Positions 53,723 to 61,935 of a stretch of 64,000 nt of DNA are shown here, in pieces. A program made the translations under genes and the position numbers. Source of the stretch: Antarcticimicrobium sp. (GTDB taxonomy: Bacteria; Pseudomonadota; Alphaproteobacteria; Rhodobacterales; Rhodobacteraceae); NCBI RefSeq assembly GCF_029212575.1, contig NZ_JARGPK010000091.1, positions 1 to 64,000 on the forward strand. Reading direction: 5' to 3'. Under the pieces are notes generated by a model, which saw only the letters and a program-made list of their open reading frames with translations, had not been told where the DNA came from and did not search any database. Position 1 is the stretch's first letter. Each line of letters opens with the position of its first letter.

Positions 53723-54304
53723 ATGAAAACAGTCATTCAGGCCACCGTGGCCGCCCTCGCTCTCGCTGCCGTTTCGGCGACGGCCAGCTTTGCCGGGCCG
53801 CTGAAACTCAGCCCGGCCAACCCGCAGCCCGGGGGGCTGCGCGGCGGCCTCTCGGTCAGCTACGCCTATTCCGAGCAGGACATCCGCACCCTCACCGATG
53901 CCGGCCGCGCCCTGCGCGGCGGGGCCCAGCCCGGCCCGGCCCTGCGCGGGCTGGATTACCGCGATACCAACCCCGGCCAGCCAACCCTTACCTCCAAGCG
54001 GGACGAGAACGTCGCGGCATCGATCCGGGGTTTTATCCGCTTCGACGCCCCGGGGGTCTACGAGGTGGATTTCTACACCAACGACGGGCTCGACGCCCAG
54101 ATCGGCGGCCAGCGCGTGGGGTTCTTCGACGGGCGACAGGCCTGCGACAGCACCTATGTGACCGAGGTCGAGGTGCCGCAGGCCGGCTGGTACGACTTCG
54201 AGGCGACCTATTTCAACCGGCTCAACACCTCCTGCCTGATGATGCGCCGGGCCAAGAAGGGCAAGCCGCTGAAATGGGTGCCCAACGACATATTCGGCCA
54301 CTAG
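53723..54304 (+). CDS. secreted PA14-domain protein
   Basis: 193 residues. The signal peptide (to about SFAGP) is followed by a PA14 beta-barrel: GFIRFDAPGVYEVDFYTNDGL, QIGGQRVGFFDG, and VPQAGWYDFEATYFNRLN. PA14 domains bind carbohydrate. A Cys pair (ACDST, TSCLMM) could form a disulfide in the periplasm or outside the cell. The stop overlaps the racemase gene's stop by 4 bp. Confidence 0.8.
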   Translation: MKTVIQATVAALALAAVSATASFAGPLKLSPANPQPGGLRGGLSVSYAYSEQDIRTLTDAGRALRGGAQPGPALRGLDYRDTNPGQPTLTSKRDENVAASIRGFIRFDAPGVYEVDFYTNDGLDAQIGGQRVGFFDGRQACDSTYVTEVEVPQAGWYDFEATYFNRLNTSCLMMRRAKKGKPLKWVPNDIFGH

Positions 54305-54924
54305 CCTCCGGTCAGACCCAGCGCCGCCCGCAGCGCCGTCTCCGGCGAGGTCAGCACCGGCACGTCCGCCGCGACATGCGCCGCCGCCCCGGCCATCGAG
54401 GCCTGCGCCAGCACCGCGCAGCCGGTGTCGGGCGCCTCGCGCAGCGCCGCCGCCACCCGCCCGGCAATGGCGCGGGCAAAGCCGTCGGTATCGTCCGCCT
54501 CGAACAGCGGCCAGAGGTCGGTGAGGTCCAGCATCCGGATCTCCTGGCGCTGGCCCGCCGCCTCCTGCGCTGCCGCCAGCAGAGCACGCGAGGCCGCCCG
54601 GGTGCTCTGCAGGCAATAGACCAGCAGCACCGGCCCGCCGATCCGCGCCGCCTGCGCCATCATCGGCGCGTCGATGCGAACGGCGCCCGCTGCCCCCGCC
54701 ACCGGCCCCAGCGTGGTGCAGCTGCACAGCACCTGACCGGGGACATCGGCGATCGTTTTCGCGATCTCATCCGCCAGATCGGCACCGATCCCATCCTGCG
54801 CCCGCGCCAGCCAGTCGGGCCGCACCACATGGGACAACCGCGCCCCCAGCGCGATGCGCGCCGCCAGCGCGTCGAATGTGGCACGATGCACATCGGCTGT
54901 ATGCAGGAGTGTCAGCTCGGTCAT
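54301..54924 (-). CDS. aspartate/glutamate racemase-superfamily protein
   Basis: 207 residues. QVLCSCTTLGPVAGAAGAVRIDAP holds the first cysteine and GCAVLAQASMAGAA the second of the two-base racemase active site. The sequence is short and divergent, so a racemase, maleate isomerase or related role is possible. Given the D-glutamate operon 1.3 kb away, D/L-Glu or Asp handling is plausible but inferred. It lies downstream of mcl1 beyond a terminator. Confidence 0.65.
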   Translation of the reverse strand: MTELTLLHTADVHRATFDALAARIALGARLSHVVRPDWLARAQDGIGADLADEIAKTIADVPGQVLCSCTTLGPVAGAAGAVRIDAPMMAQAARIGGPVLLVYCLQSTRAASRALLAAAQEAAGQRQEIRMLDLTDLWPLFEADDTDGFARAIAGRVAAALREAPDTGCAVLAQASMAGAAAHVAADVPVLTSPETALRAALGLTGG

Positions 54925-54940
54925 GGTATCCTCACTGAAA

Positions 54941-54961
54941 AGGGGCGCCCGAGGCGCCCCT
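54941..54961 (-). terminator. rho-independent terminator of mcl1
   Basis: A perfect 9-bp stem AGGGGCGCC / GGCGCCCCT with a 3-nt loop. Read on the minus strand, TTTTC follows. It sits between mcl1's stop and the racemase gene. Confidence 0.8.
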
Positions 54962-54987
54962 GAAATTGTGTTCCGATCGCGGCGTCC

Positions 54988-55947
54988 TCAGCGTCCCGCG
55001 ATCATCTCGGACTGGCGCACGATCACCTCGGCCTGCTTGATGCTGGCGATATCCACCAGCCGGCCCTTGTAGACGGTCGCGCCCTCGCCGCGCGCCTTGG
55101 CCTCTTCCATCGCGGCGAGGATCTCGCGCGCCTCGGCCACCGCCGCCTCGGACGGCGTGAACACCTCGTTGGCCAGTGCCACCTGCTTGGGGTGGATCGC
55201 CCATTTGCCGACCATGCCCAGCGTGGCCGAGCGCAGCGCCTGCGCGCGGAACCCCTCGTCGTCGCTGAAATCGCCATAGGGGCCGTCCACCGGCAGCACC
55301 CCGTGGGTGCGGCAGGCGGCGACGATGGCGGTCTGCGCCCAGTGCCACGGGTCCGACCAGTGCTTCTGCCCCGCGTGCAGCATGTAATAGTTTTCCTGCG
55401 TGCCGCCGATGCCGGTGGTCTGCATCCCCATCGAGGCGGCGAAATCCGCCGCGCCAAGGCTCATCGCCACCAGACGGGGGCTGGCGGCGGCGATCTCTTC
55501 CACATGGGCGATGCCGGCCGCGCTCTCGATGATGACCTCGAAGTTGATCTTCTTGGTTCGGCCCTTGGCGGTTTCCACCGCAGTGGCCAGCGCATCCACC
55601 GCATAGATGTCGGCGGCACAGCCCACCTTGGGGATCATGATCTGGTCAAGCCGCTCGCCCGCCTGCTCCAGCAGGTCGACCACGTCGCGGTACCAATAGG
55701 GCGTGTCCAGCCCGTTGATCCGCACGCTCAGCGTCTTGGTGCCCCAGTCGATGTCCGAGATCGCCTCGATGATATTGGCGCGCGCGGCATCCTTGTCGGT
55801 CGGCGCAACCGAATCCTCCAGGTCGAGGTTGATCACGTCGGCGGCGCTCGTCGCCATCTTCTCGAAGATCGCCGGGCGCGAGCCGGGGCCGAACAACTGG
55901 CAACGGTTGGGGCGCGCGGGGGCGGCGGGCTGGATGCGGAAGCTCAT
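54988..55947 (-). CDS. mcl1: L-malyl-CoA / beta-methylmalyl-CoA lyase
   Basis: A 319-residue HpcH/HpaI-family Mg2+ enzyme of the ethylmalonyl-CoA pathway; it splits malyl-CoA to glyoxylate plus acetyl-CoA and beta-methylmalyl-CoA to glyoxylate plus propionyl-CoA. Marks: RPNRCQLFGPGSRPAIFEKM, ADVINLDLEDSVAP (metal-binding Glu/Asp), VRINGLDTPYWYRDV, and FEVIIESAAGI. Length and start (MSFRIQPAAPARP, ATG 55947) fit the Rhodobacter enzyme. The longer open frame upstream is antisense and not used. Confidence 0.92.
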   Translation of the reverse strand: MSFRIQPAAPARPNRCQLFGPGSRPAIFEKMATSAADVINLDLEDSVAPTDKDAARANIIEAISDIDWGTKTLSVRINGLDTPYWYRDVVDLLEQAGERLDQIMIPKVGCAADIYAVDALATAVETAKGRTKKINFEVIIESAAGIAHVEEIAAASPRLVAMSLGAADFAASMGMQTTGIGGTQENYYMLHAGQKHWSDPWHWAQTAIVAACRTHGVLPVDGPYGDFSDDEGFRAQALRSATLGMVGKWAIHPKQVALANEVFTPSEAAVAEAREILAAMEEAKARGEGATVYKGRLVDIASIKQAEVIVRQSEMIAGR

Positions 55948-56093
55948 GTCACTACTCTCCGGGTAAGGATATTGCGGATTTTCAGTCTCAGGGCGTATTA
56001 AATTGCGCCGCCACCTGCAAGGGAATTGTGCAGTCGCAGCATTGCCGCCCCGGCCCGGCGCGATCCACCGCCGCCGGACCGGAACGCTGCGCA

Positions 56094-56127
56094 ATTCTTC
56101 GGCGCTTCCCGCGCCCTTGCGAAGAAT
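56094..56127. promoter_or_regulatory. inverted repeat upstream of dgcN
   Basis: ATTCTTCG (56094-56101) and CGAAGAAT (56120-56127) are perfect 8-bp arms 18 bp apart, 92 bp before dgcN in the divergent mcl1-dgcN spacer (55948-56219). The spacing suits two half-sites of a dimer or a LysR-type activator; the regulator is not in the window. Confidence 0.45.
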
Positions 56128-56219
56128 CTTCTCGGAACCGGGCAAATGGGCGTGGAAAACGCGATACATTCCGCCCCGCCTTCCGATAGTTTTCGCGGGA
56201 ATCAAAGGAGACATGCGCG

Positions 56220-57221
56220 ATGATCGAGACACCGTATCTGCTGTTCCTGGGCGACGCGCCCGATCAACTGGCCGCCAAGGTCGCCCAGGGGATCAAAGAC
56301 TGGCGCCCCGAGAACGCCGTCGGCCAGTTCCGCATGGAGGGCTGCAAGGCCGATCTCGGCCTGCCCGACATGGATCTCGCCGCTGCCAAGGCCGCCGGCG
56401 CCAAGACGCTGGTGATCGGCGTCGCCAACCGCGGCGGGGTGATCAGCCGGGCCTGGAAAAAGGTGCTGATCGCGGCACTGGAAGAGGGCTTCGACCTCGC
56501 CTCCGGGCTGCACAACCTGCTGCGCGACGAAGCCGATCTCGTGGCGGTGGCCGAGGCCACCGGCCGCGCCCTGCACGACGTGCGCGTGCCCGAGGTCGAA
56601 TATCCGATCGCCAATGGCGTCAAGCGCAGCGGCAAGCGCGTGCTCGCCGTCGGCACCGACTGCTCGGTCGGCAAGATGTACACCGCGCTGGCGCTGGATA
56701 CCGCGATGCGCGAGCGCGGCATGAAATCCACCTTCCGCGCCACCGGCCAGACCGGCATCCTGATCACCGGCGACGGCGTGCCCCTCGATGCGGTGGTGGC
56801 CGATTTCATGGCCGGTTCCATCGAATGGCTGACGCCCGACAACGACGCCGATCACTGGGACATCATCGAGGGGCAGGGCAGCCTGTTCCACGTCTCCTTT
56901 TCCGGCGTGACCATGGCGCTGATCCACGGCGGCCAGCCCGACGCGCTGATCCTGTGCCATGAACCGACCCGCGCCCACATGCGCGGCCTGCCTGGCTACA
57001 CCCTGCCCACGCTCGAGGTGCTGCGCGATACGGCCCTGCCGCTGGCGCAGGTCGCCAACCCGGCCTGCCAGGTGGTCGGCATCGCGGTCAACACCCAGCA
57101 CATGTCGCGGGATGAGGCGACGGCCTATCTGACCGATCTGGAAGCCGAAATGGGCCTGCCCGCCACCGACCCCTACCGCTTCGGCGCCGGGAAACTGGCC
57201 GAGGCGCTGGCGGCGCTGTAA
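56220..57221 (+). CDS. dgcN: DgcN, N-acetyl-D-glutamate pathway acetyltransferase (DUF1611)
   Basis: 333 residues, MIETPYLLFLGDAPDQLAAK, with the P-loop-like KRVLAVGTDCSVGKMYTALAL and RATGQTGILITGDGVPLDA. In marine Roseobacters DgcN acetylates D-glutamate and DgcA then racemises the acetylated product, letting D-Glu enter catabolism. dgcA and a D-amino-acid transaminase follow on the same strand. The start follows AAAGGAG. Confidence 0.85.
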   Translation: MIETPYLLFLGDAPDQLAAKVAQGIKDWRPENAVGQFRMEGCKADLGLPDMDLAAAKAAGAKTLVIGVANRGGVISRAWKKVLIAALEEGFDLASGLHNLLRDEADLVAVAEATGRALHDVRVPEVEYPIANGVKRSGKRVLAVGTDCSVGKMYTALALDTAMRERGMKSTFRATGQTGILITGDGVPLDAVVADFMAGSIEWLTPDNDADHWDIIEGQGSLFHVSFSGVTMALIHGGQPDALILCHEPTRAHMRGLPGYTLPTLEVLRDTALPLAQVANPACQVVGIAVNTQHMSRDEATAYLTDLEAEMGLPATDPYRFGAGKLAEALAAL

Positions 57222-57257
57222 GCCGGAGAAACCCGGCCCGTCACCGCAAAGGAAAAA

Positions 57258-57289
57258 GGGGCACGGCAGGCCATGCGTCACCGTGCCCC
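57258..57289 (+). other. hairpin between dgcN and dgcA
   Basis: GGGGCACGG / CCGTGCCCC, a 9-bp perfect stem with a 14-nt loop, ending 13 bp before dgcA's ATG and not followed by T. It looks like an mRNA processing or stabilising element rather than a terminator. Confidence 0.55.
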
Positions 57290-57302
57290 AAGGGAGAACA
57301 CC

Positions 57303-58268
57303 ATGTCCATCGAGGTCACCCGCGACGTCTTCAAGCTCGCCCAGGTCTTCACCATAAGCCGCGGTTCGCGGACCGAGGCGCGGGTGCTGACCGCCCATGT
57401 CACCCGCGACGGCATCACCGGGCGCGGCGAATGCGTGCCCTACGCCCGCTACGACGAGACGCTCGATTCGGTCGAGGCCGAGATTCGCAGCCTGCCCGCC
57501 GATGTGACCCGCGCCGCCCTGCAGGACCTGCTGTCCGCCGGGGCCGCCCGCAACGCCGTCGATTGCGCGCTGTGGGATCTCGAGGCCAAGAAAGCTGGCA
57601 AGCGCGTCTGGGATCTGGCCGGTCTGCCCGAACCGGGCCCGGAAATCACCGCCTATACCCTGTCGCTCGACACCCCCGAGGCGATGCTGGCTCAGGCGCG
57701 GAAGAACGCCCATCGCCCGCTCTTGAAGATCAAGCTCGGCACGCCCGACGACATGCCCCGGCTCGAGGCGGTGCGCCAGGGCGCGCCCGAGGCCCGCATC
57801 ATCATCGACGCGAACGAGGGCTGGTCGGCGCCGGTTTACGCAGACCTCACCCCGCACCTGCTGCGCCTCGGTGTCGAGCTGGTCGAACAGCCGCTTCCGG
57901 CGGGCGAGGATGACGCGCTGATCGGCATCGACCGCCCCATTCCCGTCTGCGCCGACGAGAGCTGCCACGACCGCGCCAGCCTGCCGGGCCTCAAGGGCAA
58001 GTACGACGTGGTCAACATCAAGCTCGACAAGACCGGCGGGCTGACCGAGGCGCTGAAACTGCGCGACGCGGCGCTGGCCGAGGGCTATGACGTCATGGTC
58101 GGCTGCATGGTCGGCTCCTCGCTGGCCATGGCGCCGGCGACGCTGGTGGCGCAGGGCGCGCGCGTGGTGGATCTTGACGGCCCGCTGCTTCTGGCCGAAG
58201 ACCGCACAGAACCGCTGATTTTCGACGACAAGGGCGTGCACCCCCCCGTGGCCGCCCTCTGGGGCTGA
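57303..58268 (+). CDS. dgcA: DgcA, N-acetyl-D-glutamate racemase (enolase superfamily)
   Basis: A 321-residue enolase-superfamily epimerase: TISRGSRTEARVLTAHV, RNAVDCALWDLEAKKAG, the acid/base Lys in LLKIKLG, metal ligands in RIIIDANEGW, VELVEQPLP and CADESCHDR, and the second Lys in VNIKLDKTGG. It is of the dipeptide-epimerase subgroup. It partners DgcN in D-glutamate use. AAGGGAG precedes the ATG. Confidence 0.88.
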   Translation: MSIEVTRDVFKLAQVFTISRGSRTEARVLTAHVTRDGITGRGECVPYARYDETLDSVEAEIRSLPADVTRAALQDLLSAGAARNAVDCALWDLEAKKAGKRVWDLAGLPEPGPEITAYTLSLDTPEAMLAQARKNAHRPLLKIKLGTPDDMPRLEAVRQGAPEARIIIDANEGWSAPVYADLTPHLLRLGVELVEQPLPAGEDDALIGIDRPIPVCADESCHDRASLPGLKGKYDVVNIKLDKTGGLTEALKLRDAALAEGYDVMVGCMVGSSLAMAPATLVAQGARVVDLDGPLLLAEDRTEPLIFDDKGVHPPVAALWG

Positions 58269-58321
58269 CGGTCGCGGCACGACATTCGGGCGGCGCCCGA
58301 GGAAACAAGAAGGATGATCAC

Positions 58322-59185
58322 ATGACCCGCACCGTATACGTGAACGGAGACTACCTGCCCGAGGACGAGGCCAAGATCTCGATCTTCGACCGCGCCTTCC
58401 TGATGGCCGATGGCGTCTACGAGGTGACCAGCGTGCTGGGCGGCAAGCTGATCGACTTCGACGGCCACCTCGCCCGGCTCGAACGCTCGCTGGCCGAGCT
58501 CGACATGCAAAAGCCCGCGGCCTTCGACGATCTGCTGGAGATCCACCGCGAACTGGTCGCGCGCAACGACATCACCGACGGCCTGGTCTATCTGCAGGTC
58601 ACCCGCGGCTCGGCCGGTGACCGCGATTTCGCCTTCCCCGACCCTGAGCAGGTCAAACCCACCCTGGTGCTCTTCACCCAGTCCAAGCCCGGCCTCGCCG
58701 ACAGCCCGGCGGCCCGGACCGGCATCAAGGTGATCTCGATCGACGACATCCGCTGGGGCCGCCGCGACATCAAGACTACCCAGCTGCTCTATCCCTCGAT
58801 GGGCAAGATGATGGCGAAAAAGGCCGGCGCCGACGACGCCTGGCTGGTCGAGGACGGCTTCGTCACCGAGGGCACCTCGAATAACGCCTATATCGTCAAG
58901 GGCAACCGGATCATCACCCGCGCGCTGTCGAACGACATCCTGCATGGTATCACCCGCGCCGCCGTGCTGCGCTTTGCCCGCGAGGCGCAGATGGAGGTCG
59001 AGGAGCGCAGCTTTACCATCGACGAGGCGAAACAGGCCGACGAGGCCTTCATCACCTCGGCCTCGCAATTCGTCATGCCGGTGGTCGGGATCGACGGCGC
59101 CCAACTGGGCGACGGCACCCCGGGCAAGGTCGCCCCCCGCCTGCGCGAGATCTACCTGGACGAAAGCCGCAAGGTCGCGATCTGA
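58322..59185 (+). CDS. dat: D-amino-acid transaminase (class IV aminotransferase)
   Basis: A 287-residue fold-type IV PLP enzyme: MTRTVYVNGDYLPEDEAKIS, IFDRAFLMADGVYEVT, PLP Lys in DIKTTQLLYPSM, and WLVEDGFVTEGTSNNAYIV. It interconverts D-amino acids and 2-oxo acids (D-Ala and 2-oxoglutarate give D-Glu). Its place after dgcNA supports a D-amino-acid catabolic operon. Confidence 0.88.
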   Translation: MTRTVYVNGDYLPEDEAKISIFDRAFLMADGVYEVTSVLGGKLIDFDGHLARLERSLAELDMQKPAAFDDLLEIHRELVARNDITDGLVYLQVTRGSAGDRDFAFPDPEQVKPTLVLFTQSKPGLADSPAARTGIKVISIDDIRWGRRDIKTTQLLYPSMGKMMAKKAGADDAWLVEDGFVTEGTSNNAYIVKGNRIITRALSNDILHGITRAAVLRFAREAQMEVEERSFTIDEAKQADEAFITSASQFVMPVVGIDGAQLGDGTPGKVAPRLREIYLDESRKVAI

Positions 59186-59206
59186 GCCACCCCCGAGCGA
59201 CCGGAT

Positions 59207-59240
59207 GCGGGCGGTCCCCCCGGGGCCGCCCGTCTTCGTT
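59207..59240. terminator. bidirectional hairpin between dat and the dioxygenase gene
   Basis: GGGCGG / CCGCCC with an inner CCCC/GGGG extension, in the 55-bp space between convergent genes. It has a weak T-tract (GTCTTCGTTT) on the plus strand. Confidence 0.6.
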
Positions 59241-60035
59241 TCAGCCGAATCGCCAGCTTGACGCGGTGACGCCGCCGAACACCTCGGTCTGGTGATAGAC
59301 ACAGGCGGCCGGCGCGTCCTCCGCCGCCCCCAGCGCGGCAAAGAGCGGCACAAGGTGATCCTCCTGCGCGTGGCACTCCCGCGCATGGGGCGCGCTTTCC
59401 CAATCCAGGATCGCCGCCGTCCGCGCCTCCGGTTCCCGCGCCAGCGCCTCGCCCAGCCAGGCGTCGAACGCCGCCGAGGGCACCCGCGCCTGCGGCCCGA
59501 ACCGTGCCAGGTTGTGATAGCTCAGGCCCGACCCCACGATCAGCACCCCCTGATCGCGCAGCGGCGCCAGCGCCCGCCCCAGCGCCATGTGCTGCGCCGG
59601 ATCATAGCCATGGCGCATCGACACCTGGAACAGCGGCACATCGGCCTCGGGGTACATCACCGCCATCGGCACGAAACAGCCGTGATCGAACCCCATCTCA
59701 CCGTCCAGCCGGGTGGGCAGCCCCGCCGCCGTGATCATCCCCGCCACTTTTTCGGCCAGCGCCGGCGCGCCCGGCGCGGCATATTCGATCTCATAGGTAT
59801 GGGCCGGGAAGTTGAAATAATCGTAAACCATCTTCGGCCGCGCCGCGTGCATCATCGCGAATGCGTCGCTCTCCCAATGGCCCGAGATCATCAGAACCGC
59901 CTCGGGCCGCACCCCGATCTCGCCCGGCATCGCCGCCAGAGACCGCGCCAGCGGCGCCAGTTGTTTCGCCATCTGCGGCATCCACGGCCAGGGCCCGCCC
60001 CCGTGCGAGATGAAATAGCTAGGTAGGCGCCTCAT
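59241..60035 (-). CDS. DODA-type extradiol dioxygenase (LigB family)
   Basis: 264 residues. Putative metal ligands are in YFISHGGGPW, MISGHWES, FDHGCFVPM and HLVPLF; YHQTEVFGG follows. This is the 4,5-DOPA dioxygenase-like / LigB class III extradiol family, which opens catechol rings using Fe(II) or Zn. ATG 60035 is preferred because GAAAGG is 7 bp upstream; ATG 60053 is in frame. The substrate is unknown. Confidence 0.85.
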   Translation of the reverse strand: MRRLPSYFISHGGGPWPWMPQMAKQLAPLARSLAAMPGEIGVRPEAVLMISGHWESDAFAMMHAARPKMVYDYFNFPAHTYEIEYAAPGAPALAEKVAGMITAAGLPTRLDGEMGFDHGCFVPMAVMYPEADVPLFQVSMRHGYDPAQHMALGRALAPLRDQGVLIVGSGLSYHNLARFGPQARVPSAAFDAWLGEALAREPEARTAAILDWESAPHARECHAQEDHLVPLFAALGAAEDAPAACVYHQTEVFGGVTASSWRFG

Positions 60036-60394
60036 GTCGGGCCTTTCGTGCAACCGGATCGCTTTCCACCACGATACCGCCCCGCGTGCGAGGGCGAAAG
60101 GCTCCGTCGCGAACAGGGCTTGTGCGCGTCGGGGGGATGGCCGAGGATGCGGTCGCGGTCGCGGTGGCGGATCGAATGGCGCGACCGGCGCTACACTGCC
60201 GCTAAATCAATTTCGAGCCTATGTCCGCCTTCGTTTTGTCGCCACAATGGAGCACCAAAACATCGGGGATGGAGCCCGCGAAAGCGACATTCGCCTCACA
60301 CTTTACGAAGTGCAGGAGGGAACCAAGCCGCCGCAGAAAATCCGCGGTATCCGTCGAAAACACGGCTTAAATTCTGGTTTTAGCCCTTACGCGA
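60036..60394. other. gene-free spacer at the left edge of the TIR patch
   Basis: About 360 bp. The left third is GC-rich with GGTCGC-type short repeats (about 60150-60170); the right part is lower in GC like the TIR gene. No ORF shows protein-like composition or family motifs. Confidence 0.5.
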
Positions 60395-61120
60395 CTAAGT
60401 TGCGACTAATTCGGCGATTTTGGCCGCGACTTCGGCCATTGTCTCTTCAGCAGTGCTCAGACCAGCTCGGGAAGCTAGTAAGAGGCTGACCTGCTCCAGC
60501 TCTTCATATGTCGTTCCATGAACAACTGGGATGAGCCGTTCACGACGGAGGAGCGCTGAAAGCTCCTTGTCTGCGACGCCTTCAGCGGGGAGGCGTCGTA
60601 ACATAGCCGGTGTCACCAAAACGATACCGATGCGCGAATTCACCAAGCCTTTGTCGATCGCACGCATCATCGGCACTCCGAGGCCAAGGTCCTTCTCGCT
60701 GAACCACACGCGCACGCCGCACGATTCGAGTAGATCATGCAGTTCTTTCGCCGAGCTTTGCCTGTCATCCCATGCATGGCAGAGAAACACGTCACGAAGG
60801 TCTGGCTGCGAGACCGCTAGGTTCTCGACGTTTTCCCGAACTGGCGTGAGCGCCTGCACTTGTTCAGGCGTATACCACACCGGCGAACCTGCTCCGGACC
60901 AACGCGGCTTTGCAGTTCGACGCCCCGAACCGCCGGTGCTCCGACCGCTACTGCTCTTTGAGGAGGAATATGAAGGGGACGAGTGTGATTGGTCGCTACT
61001 GTAGCCGCCGCCATAACCTCCGTAGTAGCTGGAGCGGGCGTAACGACTCCCGCATGCAGGACAGTTGGCTGCGGCGGCTGCTGATCGATGCCCTCTTGCT
61101 GGAGCAGTGCATCTAGCCAT
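60395..61120 (-). CDS. TIR-domain protein with N-terminal Zn-knuckle and low-complexity linker
   Basis: About 241 residues in three parts. Residues 1-27 hold a probable metal knuckle: Cys4, His11, then CPAC. Residues ~30-75 are Ser/Tyr/Gly-rich (YGGYGGGYSS, SYSSSKSSSGR). Residues ~108-240 are a TIR domain: RDVFLCHAWDDRQSSAKEL (box 1), GVRVWFSEKDLGLG (BB loop), SRIGIVLVTPAML, and ADKELSALL, whose Glu aligns with the NADase glutamate. GC is clearly lower than the flanks. ATG 61120 (MARCTAP) or 61126 after GAAGGAGG. There is no effector gene beside it. It is probably a nucleotide-signalling or NAD-consuming defence protein, by family. Confidence 0.82.
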   Translation of the reverse strand: MARCTAPARGHRSAAAAANCPACGSRYARSSYYGGYGGGYSSDQSHSSPSYSSSKSSSGRSTGGSGRRTAKPRWSGAGSPVWYTPEQVQALTPVRENVENLAVSQPDLRDVFLCHAWDDRQSSAKELHDLLESCGVRVWFSEKDLGLGVPMMRAIDKGLVNSRIGIVLVTPAMLRRLPAEGVADKELSALLRRERLIPVVHGTTYEELEQVSLLLASRAGLSTAEETMAEVAAKIAELVAT

Positions 61121-61447
61121 GTCCATTCGCCTCCTTCACCACGCCGCAAGTTCGCGGAGAAATTCATGCGTTTTGCAGCGCGTCAAAATTCCCTAGAAGA
61201 TTGTATATCGCACGTCATGGGTGATCAAGCCATGTCATCGACAATCTAAAATGGATGTATGCCGCACATCATCATTGAAATTGCATCCGATTGTGTCGTC
61301 GAAATCAATTTTGGAGACACTTATCACGGCCCCAGTTCGGTCCGGCGAATTTTTCATTCTCCTTCCGCCCTCAAATCGGCCATTCATTCTTATTGCAGCG
61401 AAACCCCGCTTCCCGCCCCACGACCGGAGTTGGGGCAATCGCCGCCC
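61121..61447. other. gene-free spacer upstream of the TIR gene
   Basis: About 330 bp of lower-GC sequence holding the TIR ribosome site at its left end and the end of DUF1244 at its right. Short ORFs here lack any motif. It is probably part of the acquired patch. Confidence 0.5.
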
Positions 61448-61765
61448 TCAGCCCTTCTTCTTCCCGACGTTCTCCGCAAACGCCGTCTCGAAGGCTGCCT
61501 GTTTCTCCGGGTCGGCCTCGGTCTGGTTCTGCGCCTTCCACTGGTCATAAGGCATTCCATAGAACGCCGCGCGCCCCTCGTCCTTGGTCATCTCGATGCC
61601 GCGCGCGTTGGCGGCCTCCTGGTACCAGCGCGACAGGCAGTTGCGGCAGAACCCGGCCAGGTTCATCAGGTCGATGTTCTGCACGTCGGCGCGGTCCTGC
61701 ATCAGGTGCTGTTGCAGCCGGCGAAAGGCGGCGGCCTGAAGTTCGATTTCGGTCTGTTGGTCCAT
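61448..61765 (-). CDS. DUF1244 family protein
   Basis: A 105-residue small helical protein, IELQAAAFRRLQQHLMQDRA, with NLAGFCRNCLSRWYQEAA and MPYDQWKAQ. This is DUF1244, conserved across alphaproteobacteria, of unknown function; CRNC could bind metal. It lies in the usual Roseobacter order between N-formylglutamate amidohydrolase and the flank. Confidence 0.85.
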   Translation of the reverse strand: MDQQTEIELQAAAFRRLQQHLMQDRADVQNIDLMNLAGFCRNCLSRWYQEAANARGIEMTKDEGRAAFYGMPYDQWKAQNQTEADPEKQAAFETAFAENVGKKKG

Positions 61766-61834
61766 CTGCGGTCTCCCCTGCGGTTTTGCCAGATTTAAGC
61801 GCGACGGGCGCCGCTGTCACCCGTCCGGGGGAAA

Positions 61835-61925
61835 TGTACGAAACCGCCCGGAAACTCCCCGATCCCGGCGGCGGGGCGTCCGGGGGGCGGTGGCGGACTG
61901 TACGATACGGGCCGAAAACTCCCCG
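61835..61925 (+). repeat. paired 27-bp TGTAC repeat, copy 2
   Basis: Units at 61835 (TGTACGAAACCGCC-CGGAAACTCCCCG) and 61899 (TGTACGATACGGGC-CGAAAACTCCCCG), a 64-bp period exactly as at 36519/36583. The spacers of the two pairs also share G-rich text (GGGGCGTCC, GGGCGGT). It lies between DUF1244 and the amidohydrolase, with no ORF inside. Confidence 0.8.
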
Positions 61926-61935
61926 ATCGGGGCGT

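Noticed and set aside
60395-61120. Thoeris defence system
   Set aside because: A TIR protein is present but no ThsA-type SIR2/SLOG NADase gene lies within the window, and the N-terminal knuckle and linker are not ThsB features.
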